Part shown: positions 1-5,731 of the stretch, one piece after another
How the letters are laid out: each line of letters begins with the position of its first letter
Position numbering within the stretch: the stretch's first letter is position 1
NCBI GenBank assembly: GCA_937894185.1
Contig: CALCSA010000342.1
Coordinates: forward strand, 1 to 5,732
Origin: an uncultured Clostridia bacterium
GTDB lineage: Bacteria > Bacillota > Clostridia > Oscillospirales > Ruminococcaceae
Direction of reading: 5' to 3'
DNA: 5,732 bases
Position numbers and translations under genes: made by a program
Notes under the pieces: generated by a model
Databases searched by the model: none
Seen by the model: the letters and a program-made list of their open reading frames with translations, nothing else
What the model was told of the DNA's origin: nothing

Positions 1-716
1 TCGTCAAAAATCAGCAGACTGCCGTGGGCATCGCCCAAGGCCCGCAGCCCGTGGAGGAATCCCGGCCGGGGGGGAACCACTCCCATATTGGCCGCCACCG
101 GCTCTACAATCACGGCGGCCACCTCCCCTTTGTTCCCGGCAAAGAGGGCCTCTACGCTTTCCAGATCGTTGTACACCGCCAGCAGGGTGTCCTGCGTCAC
201 TGCGGGGGAAACCCCGGAGGAGCTGGGAATCCCCGCCGTCATCACCCCGGACCCCGCCTTGACCAGCATGCTGTCCACGTGGCCGTGGTAGCAGCCCTCA
301 AACTTGATGATCTTCTGCCGCCCGGTGGCTGCCCGGGCCAAACGCAGGGCGCTCATCACCGCCTCGGTTCCGCTGTTGACCATCCGCACCATCTCAAGTC
401 CGGGAACCATTTGGCACATGAGCTTTGCCACATCCACCTCCGCCGGGCAGGGGGCCCCAAAGCTAAGGCCCCCCGACACAGCCTCCAGAACAGCTTCCCG
501 GACTGCGGGGTGGTTGTGCCCCAAAATCATCGGCCCCCAGGAACCCACGTAATCCACATAGGTGTTGCCGTCTACATCGGTAAGGCGGCAGCCGTCCGCT
601 TTTTGAATAAACCTTGGCTCCATCCCCACCGACCCAAAAGCCCGCACCGGGCTGTTTACCCCGCCGGGCAGATACTGCTTTGCCTCCTGAAACAGCGCTT
701 GGGAGTGTTCCATCAT
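1..716 (-). CDS. hemL: Glutamate-1-semialdehyde 2,1-aminomutase, N-terminal 238 codons (runs off the window)
   Basis: PLP-dependent cytosolic enzyme that isomerises glutamate-1-semialdehyde, the HemA product, to 5-aminolevulinate. I translated it by hand from the ATG at 716. Family motifs appear in order: PGGVNSPVRAF (residues 17-27), GSWGPMILGHNHP (58-70), SFGAP (85-89), VRMVNSGTEAVMSA (110-123), CYHGHVDS (142-149), IVEPVAANMGVVPP (203-216) and LLIFD (234-238), whose Asp normally contacts the PLP ring nitrogen. The PLP-binding lysine and the C-terminal half (the family is usually about 430 residues) lie beyond the edge. ATG 716 overlaps the hemB stop as ATGA, with AAAGGAG at 724-730 seven bases upstream; the next codon is also ATG (713), but its spacing of ten is less good. 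One small oddity is Cys90 where SFGAPT is usual. The gene is intact as far as visible and the assignment is very secure. Confidence 0.97.
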   Translation of the reverse strand, partial: MMEHSQALFQEAKQYLPGGVNSPVRAFGSVGMEPRFIQKADGCRLTDVDGNTYVDYVGSWGPMILGHNHPAVREAVLEAVSGGLSFGAPCPAEVDVAKLMCQMVPGLEMVRMVNSGTEAVMSALRLARAATGRQKIIKFEGCYHGHVDSMLVKAGSGVMTAGIPSSSGVSPAVTQDTLLAVYNDLESVEALFAGNKGEVAAVIVEPVAANMGVVPPRPGFLHGLRALGDAHGSLLIFD

Positions 717-1696
717 CCCATATCTCCTTTAACAATCGCTTTTGCAAGTTCCCGGGCGTAATAGGTGATGAGAATATCCGCCCCCGCCCGAAAAATGCTG
801 ACGGCAGCTTCGCACATGGCCGGGTATTCCTCAATCAGCCCTGCCCGGGCCGCTGCCTTTATCATAGCATATTCTCCGCTGACCGAATAGGCCGCCAAGG
901 GGAGATAGGTGGACTGCCGCACCTTTGCAATCACATCCAGATAGCTCAGGGCAGGCTTGACCATGAGGCAGTCGGCTCCTTCCGCCTCATCCAGAGCGCA
1001 TTCCCGCAGGGCTTCCCGCAGGTTGTGGGGGTCCATCTGATAGCTTTTCCGGTCCCCAAAAGAAGGGGCCGAGCCCACCGCATCCCGGAAGGGCCCGTAA
1101 AAAGCCGAGGCATACTTGGCGCTGTAGCTTAAAATTCCCGTTTGGGCAAAGCCCTCCCGGTCCAGAGCAGAGCGGATAGCCCTTACCTGACCGTCGGCCA
1201 TGGCGGAGGGAGCCACCAAATCCGCCCCCGCCTGCGCGTGGGAAAGGGCTGTCTTGGCCAGCAGGGGAAGGGTCTTGTCGTTGTTCAGAACCTCCCCTTC
1301 CAGCATACCGCAGTGTCCGTGGCTGGTGTACTCGCATAGGCAAATATCCCCTATGAGCACCACCTTGGGATACCGCTGACGGATGGCCCGCAGCCCCTGC
1401 TGCACCACTCCCTGAGGATCCCATGCGCCGCTTCCGGTTTCGTCCTTGTGGGCGGGCAGGCCAAAGAGGAGGAATTTGTCCACGCCATGGGCAAGGCTTT
1501 CCTCCACCGCCTCACACACCCGGTCGGGGGAATAGTGGTACTGCCCCGGCAGAGAGGGAATCTCCCGCCTTATGTTTTGTTCCTCCACCACAAACAGGGG
1601 ATACACAAGGCTTTGAGGACTGGCTTTGGTTTCCCGCACAAGGCCTCGCAGGGCAGGAAAACTGCGCAGGCGGCGGGGACGAATGGATTCATTCAT
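713..1696 (-). CDS. hemB: Delta-aminolevulinic acid dehydratase (porphobilinogen synthase)
   Basis: Condenses two 5-aminolevulinate molecules to porphobilinogen. At 327 residues it has full family length. It carries the zinc-type cysteine cluster DICLCEYTSHGHCG (Cys119, Cys121, Cys129), so it is probably a Zn-dependent enzyme rather than the Asp-rich Mg-only type. The two Schiff-base lysines are Lys194 in SYSAKYASAFYGPFRDA and Lys247 in LMVKPALSYLD. Glu232 aligns with the residue that binds allosteric Mg in the E. coli-type enzyme. The C-terminal barrel has AAYSVSGEYAM (268-278). The start is ATG 1696, with GGAGG at 1706-1710 nine bases upstream; that site lies inside a duplicated copy of the hemD tail. 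The start overlaps the 51-codon duplicate ORF by 8 bases and the stop overlaps hemL by 4, so translation is probably coupled on both sides. Confidence 0.98.
   Translation of the reverse strand: MNESIRPRRLRSFPALRGLVRETKASPQSLVYPLFVVEEQNIRREIPSLPGQYHYSPDRVCEAVEESLAHGVDKFLLFGLPAHKDETGSGAWDPQGVVQQGLRAIRQRYPKVVLIGDICLCEYTSHGHCGMLEGEVLNNDKTLPLLAKTALSHAQAGADLVAPSAMADGQVRAIRSALDREGFAQTGILSYSAKYASAFYGPFRDAVGSAPSFGDRKSYQMDPHNLREALRECALDEAEGADCLMVKPALSYLDVIAKVRQSTYLPLAAYSVSGEYAMIKAAARAGLIEEYPAMCEAAVSIFRAGADILITYYARELAKAIVKGDMG
724..730 (-). promoter_or_regulatory. Ribosome-binding site of hemL (AAAGGAG)
   Basis: AAAGGAG lies inside the last codons of hemB, seven bases before the ATG at 716. It favours that ATG over the adjacent one at 713 and supports coupled translation of hemB and hemL. 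Confidence 0.85.
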
Positions 1697-1816
1697 GGCT
1701 ATTCTCCTCCAATATGACGCTTAACAAACAGTCGATGGTGGCGTTTTGGGCTTGAAGGGCGGCATACCCCTTTTCCCCGGCGGCCTTTTGGGAGGATGCG
1801 CCGATACAGGCGGCAG
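1677..1816. repeat. Tandem duplication, hemB-proximal copy (140 bp)
   Basis: On the minus strand this unit holds a copy of the hemD 3' end, its TGA, and the hemB ribosome-binding site and first codons. It aligns without gaps, at an offset of 148 bases, with the other copy from about 1685-1816 to 1833-1964. Over the 41 hemD codons plus stop I count 13 mismatches in 126 bases (about 90% identity). This copy supplies the initiation signals that hemB uses. Confidence 0.9.
1706..1710 (-). promoter_or_regulatory. Ribosome-binding site of hemB (GGAGG), within the duplicated segment
   Basis: GGAGG is nine bases before the hemB ATG at 1696. It lies in the duplicated hemD-tail copy, so hemB initiation depends on this copy. 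The site at 1854-1858 is its paralogous twin. Confidence 0.85.
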
Positions 1817-1824
1817 GGGCCAAC

Positions 1825-1840
1825 GGATTCACGGATTCAT
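1825..1840. repeat. 8-bp tandem repeat (ggattcac, ggattcat)
   Basis: Two adjacent 8-mers, ggattcac (1825-1832) and ggattcat (1833-1840), differ at one base. On the minus strand they give the codons AAT GAA TCC GTG AAT CCG at the start of the chimeric ORF. Only the second 8-mer has a counterpart at the real hemB start, so the first looks like a slippage insertion. Its length shifts the downstream duplicated hemD tail into frame with the ATG at 1844. Confidence 0.7.
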
Positions 1841-3339
1841 TCATGATTTTCTGCCTCCAATATGGCGCTTAACAAACAGCCGATGGTAGCGTTTTTGGCT
1901 TGAAGGGCGGCATACCCCTTTTCCCCGGCGGCTTTTTGGGAGGATGCCCCAATGCAGGCGGCGGTAAAGGAATAGCGGCCGGCCTGTGGGATGCAGGCGG
2001 CAAAGCCCTCTACCGTGGAGGCGCTGGTAAAGGTGACCCAGTCCACCTTGCCCTCCCGCAGCAGGGCCTCGGTTTCCTCCCGGTTTTCGGGGCATAGGGT
2101 TTGGGTGGTGTAGCAGGGGATGTCGTCAAAATTGACGCCGGACTGCTTTAGAATTTCGGCGACCTCCGGCGTACCAGCCTGAGCCCGCAGCAGCAAAAGC
2201 CTTTCCCTCGGCTGGATGAAAGGAACCAGCCCTCGGGCCAGATGAACACCGTCGTACTGCTCCGGCATGTAGTCTGCCCGCAGCCCCCGGCTTGCCAACG
2301 CCTTGGCGGTTCCGGTGCCGATGACGGCAATCTTCACCGGAGCCAGCAGACGCACGTCCTTCCCCAGTTGATCCAGCGCCAGAAAGAGGCTTTCCACCCC
2401 CTGCGGGCTGGTCAGTACCAGCCAGCCATAGGATGCCAGCCGCTCCAGCGCATCACATACTTGTGGGAGGTTGGCGGGGGTAGTCTCGATACAGGGGAAA
2501 GGGATGACCTGAGCTCCCAATTCCCGCAGCCGGTCCCCAAGGGTTCCGCCCCGCCGGGCAGGCCGGGTTACCACCACGGTTCTGCCAAACAAGGGCAGGC
2601 GGGAAAACCAGTCCAGCTCCTGTTCCAAGGCGCAGACCCCGCCCACCGCCAGAATGGCGGGGCTTTGGATGTCTGCCTGCCGGGCTGCTTCCACCATGCG
2701 GCCTAAGGGAGCCGTCACCTTGCGCTGGGTGGGCAGTGTTCCACCTTCCACCACGGCGGCGGGGGTATCGGCCGGCATCCCCGCATCCAGCAGCCCGGTG
2801 GTGATAAACTCCATGGTGGACACCGCCATGAGGAATACCAGAGTGCCTTTGGTACGGTACAGGGCGGCAAAGTCAATCTCCGGCAGCTCTCCCGCTTTGG
2901 CGTGTCCCGTGATGATGTGCACCGAGGATGCCGCCTCCCGGTGGGTGACGGGGATGCCCGCATAGGCCAGAGCCGCCAAAGCGCTAGTGATGCCGGGAAC
3001 CACCTCAAAGGGGATACCGTTTTGCCGGAGCACCTGAGCTTCCTCTCCCCCCCGGCCAAAGAGGTAGGGGTCCCCTCCCTTGAGCCGCACCACCAAAGAA
3101 TGCTCCCCAGCCTCCCGCACCAGAATTTTGTTGATTTCCCCTTGGGGAACGCTGTGGTTGCCCCGCTCTTTCCCCACATAGATTTTCTTGGCGTCAGGGG
3201 CGTGGCGGAGCACATCGTCACAGACCAGACGGTCATACACCACCACATCGGCCTGTTCCAGAAGCTGCCGACCCCGAACTGTCAGCAGTTCCGGATTACC
3301 GGGCCCTGCCCCCACCAGAGCCACCTTGCCTTTACCCAC
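1837..3339 (-). CDS. cobA-hemD: Fused uroporphyrinogen-III C-methyltransferase (CobA/SUMT) and uroporphyrinogen-III synthase (HemD)
   Basis: This 500-residue protein has two enzymes. Residues 1 to about 245 are an SAM-dependent SUMT that converts uroporphyrinogen III to precorrin-2: VGAGPGNPELLTVRG (9-23), VVYDRLV (33-39), VRLKGGDPYLFGRGGEE (84-100), VVPGITSALAALAYAGIPVT (113-132), ITGH (143-146) and EGGTLPTQR (198-206). Residues from about 250 to 500 are a HemD domain that cyclises hydroxymethylbilane: VVVTRP (255-260), LTSPQGVESLF (309-319), AVIGTGTAKAL (338-348), FTSASTVEGF (437-446) and CIGASSQKAA (462-471). The fusion is known in Clostridia and places ring closure next to methylation, favouring the siroheme/cobalamin branch. 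The start is GTG 3339, with GAAAGGA at 3349-3355 nine bases upstream and 8 bases of overlap with hemC. No in-frame ATG nearby fits better. The last 41 codons are duplicated downstream. Confidence 0.96.
   Translation of the reverse strand: MGKGKVALVGAGPGNPELLTVRGRQLLEQADVVVYDRLVCDDVLRHAPDAKKIYVGKERGNHSVPQGEINKILVREAGEHSLVVRLKGGDPYLFGRGGEEAQVLRQNGIPFEVVPGITSALAALAYAGIPVTHREAASSVHIITGHAKAGELPEIDFAALYRTKGTLVFLMAVSTMEFITTGLLDAGMPADTPAAVVEGGTLPTQRKVTAPLGRMVEAARQADIQSPAILAVGGVCALEQELDWFSRLPLFGRTVVVTRPARRGGTLGDRLRELGAQVIPFPCIETTPANLPQVCDALERLASYGWLVLTSPQGVESLFLALDQLGKDVRLLAPVKIAVIGTGTAKALASRGLRADYMPEQYDGVHLARGLVPFIQPRERLLLLRAQAGTPEVAEILKQSGVNFDDIPCYTTQTLCPENREETEALLREGKVDWVTFTSASTVEGFAACIPQAGRYSFTAACIGASSQKAAGEKGYAALQAKNATIGCLLSAILEAENHE
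1854..1858 (-). promoter_or_regulatory. Second copy of the hemB-type ribosome-binding site, before the 51-codon ORF
   Basis: GGAGG lies in the final codons of cobA-hemD, nine bases before the ATG at 1844. Sequence and spacing are the same as at the real hemB start, so the chimeric ORF should be initiated if this region is translated. Confidence 0.75.
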
Positions 3340-4210
3340 GATGCTTCATCCTTTCTGCCAGCGCGGCCCCCTGCGCCTCCCCCTGCTGGGGAAGACAGGT
3401 CACACGGCCATGCACCACGGTGCTCTCGTCCTCGCTGACATACATCCCCCGGAGCAGAATCTGGCCCTGTTCCACCACGGCATAGGCGGCGCAGGGCTTG
3501 GAGCAGCCTCCGTCCAGCCTGCGGACAAACGCCCGTTCCGCCAGCATACACCACAAGCTTTCGGGGCTGTGGAATCTTTTTACGTAGCTGGTGTCCTCCC
3601 CTTGGCGGGCCTGCACCGCCAGAATACCCTGACCAGCCGCCGGGAGCATCTCACCGGGGGAGAAGAGATGGCTGATCCGTCCCTCCAGCCCCAAGCGCCG
3701 CAGTCCCGCCGCCGCCAGCACCAGAGCGCCGTATTCCCCCCGGTCCAGCTTCTCCAGCCGGGTGAGGACATTGCCCCGCACCGGCTCCACCTGAATGCCG
3801 GGATGCAGACGGGTAAGCTGAATCCTTCTCCGGGCGGAGGAGCATCCCACCGATTTGGAGGGGTCCCATTCCCCGGCTCCCATGGGCAGCACCAGTACAT
3901 CCCGGGGGTCCTCCCGCCGGGAAACCGCCACCACCGGAAGTCTCTCGTCCAGCTCCATGGGCAAATCCTTGCAGCTGTGGACGGTGATGTCCACCCGCCC
4001 TTCCAGCAGGGCGGCGTCCAATTCCTTGACAAACAGGCCCTTGCCCCCGATTTGATCCAGCGTCCGGTCTAAAATCCGGTCCCCCGTTGTGATCATGGGA
4101 ATGAGCCGGGTTTTAATCTGGGGGAAAGTGCCTTCTATGGCTTTGGCCACCAGTTCCGCCTGAATCATGGCCAGCTTGGAGGCCCGGGTCCCGATGCGTA
4201 TCACCTTCAT
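3332..4210 (-). CDS. hemC: Hydroxymethylbilane synthase (porphobilinogen deaminase)
   Basis: Polymerises four porphobilinogens into the linear tetrapyrrole 1-hydroxymethylbilane, the substrate of the HemD domain encoded next. From the chosen start it is 292 residues, close to the usual 300-310. Motifs: IGTRASKLAMIQAELV (6-21), TTGDRILDRTLDQIGGKGLF (41-60), the catalytic Asp in HSCKDLP (Asp82), VRGNVLTRLEKLD (144-156), LPAAGQGILAVQAR (189-202), and RLDGGC with Cys236 as the dipyrromethane-cofactor attachment residue. Unusual points are SSARRRIQL where SSLRR is common, and a second cysteine (Cys240) four residues after the cofactor cysteine. I prefer ATG 4210: it overlaps the hemA stop as ATGA, has GGAG at 4219-4222 eight bases upstream, and gives the family N-terminus MKVIRIGTRAS. 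An in-frame ATG at 4231 would add seven residues but has no ribosome-binding site. Confidence 0.97.
   Translation of the reverse strand: MKVIRIGTRASKLAMIQAELVAKAIEGTFPQIKTRLIPMITTGDRILDRTLDQIGGKGLFVKELDAALLEGRVDITVHSCKDLPMELDERLPVVAVSRREDPRDVLVLPMGAGEWDPSKSVGCSSARRRIQLTRLHPGIQVEPVRGNVLTRLEKLDRGEYGALVLAAAGLRRLGLEGRISHLFSPGEMLPAAGQGILAVQARQGEDTSYVKRFHSPESLWCMLAERAFVRRLDGGCSKPCAAYAVVEQGQILLRGMYVSEDESTVVHGRVTCLPQQGEAQGAALAERMKHRG
3349..3355 (-). promoter_or_regulatory. Ribosome-binding site of cobA-hemD (GAAAGGA)
   Basis: GAAAGGA, inside the hemC 3' end, lies nine bases before the GTG at 3339 and supports that non-ATG start. The ATG at 3349-3351 is in the hemC frame (MKHRG, stop) and is not a start for the fusion. 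Confidence 0.75.
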
Positions 4211-5649
4211 AAATCCCACTCCTTCATCCATTGGCGCAGGGCCGCGGCACTTTGAGCCACCAGACCGTGATTGGAATGGTTAGAGACCAGCCCCGCCACC
4301 AGATGTTGGCTTTGGCAGATGGCGGGAAAATAAAAGCTGGATTCCCCGGGGCAGTCTGCCACACTGACCGGGATGTTGTTTTGCCCGCATTCCAGCGCGA
4401 TTTGGCGGTTAATCTCCCGGTTGCCGGTGGCGGCCACCACCAGCGTCATCCCTTTGGTATCCCCCGGCTCAAAACAGCGGTGGAGCAGCCGGACTCCTTC
4501 GGGAATTTGGCGGCAGTGAGGGGAAATTACCGTCACCTTTGCGCCAAACTCCCGAAGCACCCCCACACGCCGCAGCCCAACCGGCCCGCAGCCCACCACA
4601 AGACAGGGCTTCCCGGCCAGACTGACAAAAAGGGGAAACCGGGGCGGCGGCTCCTGAGCGGCCCGCCTTTCCCGATAGCTGCTCCACTGTTTAAAATCCG
4701 CCAGATACTTCTCAATGATCTGTCGGATTTGATGGAGCTGGGGGCTATCCTCCAGCTCCTGCCCCGCCTGCAGGTCGTCCAGATCCAAGAAGGCAAGGCC
4801 CGGTTTGCAGCGGCACTCCGGCTCCAGATCCCGGGGCAGAGCCATATCCACCGCCAAGGCAGGGGGCGTGGACAGCCCGTCCAGCATGGAGCGGGTGACG
4901 GTGTAGTGGGGGCTGCGGGTGGCACTGACCAAAATATCGCAGCCCTCCATGGCGGACAGACGCTGCTCGTAGGCCACAGTGTTGCAGCCCCGGGGGACAA
5001 TGGTCTGGCCGTGGCGGTAGCTGCGCAGGGTGACGGTGACGGAGCACCCGGCTTCTACCAGAAGCCGGGCGGCAAGGCGCCCCATCTCCCCGTTGCCGAT
5101 AACCAGCGCCCGTTTGCCGGAAAGGTCCCCCAAGATTTGGGCCGCCAGCTCCAACGCCCGCTGGGCCGAAGAAAGAGGCACTGTCTGCAGCTTTACCTTG
5201 GTCCGGCTCTCCTTTCCGGCGGTGACTGCCAGCCGGAACAGAGTCTCCAAAGGGGGGGACATGGCTTTTTCCTCCCGGGCAGTCTCGGCGGCGGCCCGCA
5301 CCTGAGTGAGAACCTGCTCCTCCCCCAAAATCTGGGAGTGGAGGCCGCAGGCAACCTCCAGCAGGTGGCGGTGAGCCTCTTCCCCCGCCAAACAGTCCAA
5401 GGGGCAGGGTTTCCCAGAGCCTGCCAGACGCTTTTCCAGCGTCGCCCGCAACCCGGCGGAATCGGCAGACTTTGCGGCGTCCCAGTACAGTTCAAAGCGG
5501 TTGCAGGTTTGCAGCAGCACACAGCCGGACACTCCGGGCAAGCGCCTTATGTCGCGCAACAAGGCAGGAACCGCCTGCTCCTCCACGGCAAGCTGTTCCC
5601 GCAGCTTTAGTGGCGCGCTTTTCCAGTCAAGTCCAAGGGTGAAGATCAC
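4207..5649 (-). CDS. hemA: Glutamyl-tRNA reductase fused to a precorrin-2 dehydrogenase (CysG-N/Met8-like) domain
   Basis: 480 residues. The N-terminal part (about 1-325) reduces glutamyl-tRNA(Glu) to glutamate-1-semialdehyde with NADPH: GLDWKSAPLKLREQL (6-20), catalytic Cys49 in LLQTCNRFELY, CGLHSQILGEEQVLTQV (101-117), Rossmann loop VIGNGEMGRLAARLL (183-197), and VDMALPRDLEP (267-277). The usual C-terminal dimerisation helices are largely absent; after FKQWSSYRERR (319-329) a short Pro-rich linker leads to a second Rossmann domain. That domain has RFPLFVSLAGKPCLVVGCGP (337-356), VVAATGNREINRQIA (404-418) and VADCPGESSFYFPAI (430-444), the pattern of siroheme-synthase N-terminal domains. Asp432 is the candidate counterpart of the essential CysG/Met8p Asp. 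The start is GTG 5649, with AAAGGAG at 5658-5664 eight bases upstream. The stop overlaps hemC as ATGA. The reductase call is very secure; whether the second domain is a dehydrogenase, a chelatase or both is not visible. Confidence 0.95.
   Translation of the reverse strand: MIFTLGLDWKSAPLKLREQLAVEEQAVPALLRDIRRLPGVSGCVLLQTCNRFELYWDAAKSADSAGLRATLEKRLAGSGKPCPLDCLAGEEAHRHLLEVACGLHSQILGEEQVLTQVRAAAETAREEKAMSPPLETLFRLAVTAGKESRTKVKLQTVPLSSAQRALELAAQILGDLSGKRALVIGNGEMGRLAARLLVEAGCSVTVTLRSYRHGQTIVPRGCNTVAYEQRLSAMEGCDILVSATRSPHYTVTRSMLDGLSTPPALAVDMALPRDLEPECRCKPGLAFLDLDDLQAGQELEDSPQLHQIRQIIEKYLADFKQWSSYRERRAAQEPPPRFPLFVSLAGKPCLVVGCGPVGLRRVGVLREFGAKVTVISPHCRQIPEGVRLLHRCFEPGDTKGMTLVVAATGNREINRQIALECGQNNIPVSVADCPGESSFYFPAICQSQHLVAGLVSNHSNHGLVAQSAAALRQWMKEWDL
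4219..4222 (-). promoter_or_regulatory. Ribosome-binding site of hemC (GGAG)
   Basis: GGAG within AAGGAG, inside the hemA 3' end, is eight bases before the ATG at 4210. It lies downstream of the alternative ATG at 4231, which argues for the shorter 292-residue HemC. Confidence 0.85.
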
Positions 5650-5657
5650 AGAACCGG

Positions 5658-5664
5658 CTCCTTT
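5658..5664 (-). promoter_or_regulatory. Ribosome-binding site of hemA (AAAGGAG)
   Basis: AAAGGAG sits eight bases before the GTG at 5649, in the 25-base gap after the upstream stop. It supports the GTG start, which gives the expected GluTR N-terminus (IFTLGLDWKSAPL). Confidence 0.85.
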
Positions 5665-5674
5665 CCCACGTCCA

Positions 5675-5731
5675 TTACGGTTTGACCACTAAGGTGGTGA
5701 AGTATCCGCCGTTTTCTTCCGCTTCGCCCAG
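5675..5731 (-). CDS. C-terminal 18 codons of an unrecognised upstream gene
   Basis: One minus-strand frame is open from the window edge to TAA at 5675-5677 and ends GGYFTTLVVKP. Its codons look like the neighbours' (GGC, GAA, ACC, GTG, GTC, CCG). It stops 25 bases before the hemA GTG, leaving just enough room for the hemA ribosome-binding site, so it is probably the preceding gene of the same operon. Too little is visible to name it. A second frame, closing on TGA at 5646-5648 and overlapping the hemA start, is also open but uses CGA, AGA, ATA and AGT codons and looks less likely. Confidence 0.5.
   Translation of the reverse strand: MGEAEENGGYFTTLVVKP

Larger units (their letters stand above)
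1689..1844 (-). pseudogene. 51-codon chimeric ORF: HemB start joined to a duplicated HemD C-terminus
   Basis: Seen directly: ATG at 1844, GGAGG nine bases upstream (1854-1858), and no stop until TGA at 1689-1691. The product begins MNES, identical to the HemB start, then VNPLAP, then AACIGASSQKAAGEKGYAAL and onward, matching the last 41 residues of the adjacent HemD domain in the same frame. In the first 36 codons the two copies differ at five synonymous and three amino-acid-changing positions (K to Q, G to D, A to V); the last few codons before HE-stop are more diverged (EAENHE versus EENSHE). It overlaps the cobA-hemD stop by 8 bases and the hemB start by 8 bases. The fragment holds only one end of the HemD fold and lacks nearly all of the enzyme, so catalysis is not expected. 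It is probably a duplication by-product whose translation may still deliver ribosomes to hemB; a retained small-protein role is possible but unproven. Labelled pseudogene for want of a better type. Confidence 0.75.
1817..1964. repeat. Tandem duplication, hemD-proximal copy (148 bp, includes an 8-base insertion)
   Basis: This unit contains the authentic 3' end of cobA-hemD, followed by a decayed hemB 5' end that runs into the other copy. The hemB-like part matches the first 12 bases of hemB exactly (ATGAATGAATCC). After an 8-base insertion, 14 of the next 19 bases match hemB codons 5 to 11. It is 8 bases longer than the other unit because of the ggattcac/ggattcat repeat at 1825-1840. Confidence 0.85.

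Noticed and set aside
24..761. Plus-strand open frame of 245 codons opposite hemL and the hemB end
   Set aside because: It is the complement of a clear HemL coding region, has no credible ribosome-binding site, and its composition is typical of antisense of GC-rich DNA.
1689..1844. Assembly or sequencing artefact as the source of the repeated segment
   Set aside because: The copies differ at about 10% of positions, scattered and partly synonymous, plus an 8-base length difference, which a simple assembly duplication would not give. Reads were not available to confirm.
1689..1844. Transcription terminator or attenuator between cobA-hemD and hemB
   Set aside because: I saw no GC-rich hairpin followed by a T run on the minus strand; the segment is explained by the duplicated coding sequence.
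4211..4231. Longer HemC start at ATG 4231
   Set aside because: It would add MDEGVGF, which is not part of the family N-terminus, and has no ribosome-binding site. The GGAG at 4219-4222 lies downstream of it and serves ATG 4210.
4231..5610. Long plus-strand open frame (459 codons) opposite hemA
   Set aside because: It is antisense to a gene with strong family motifs, its translation is low-complexity (Gly, Pro, Gln and His-rich) with no recognisable domain, and it reflects the GC-rich codon bias of the real strand.
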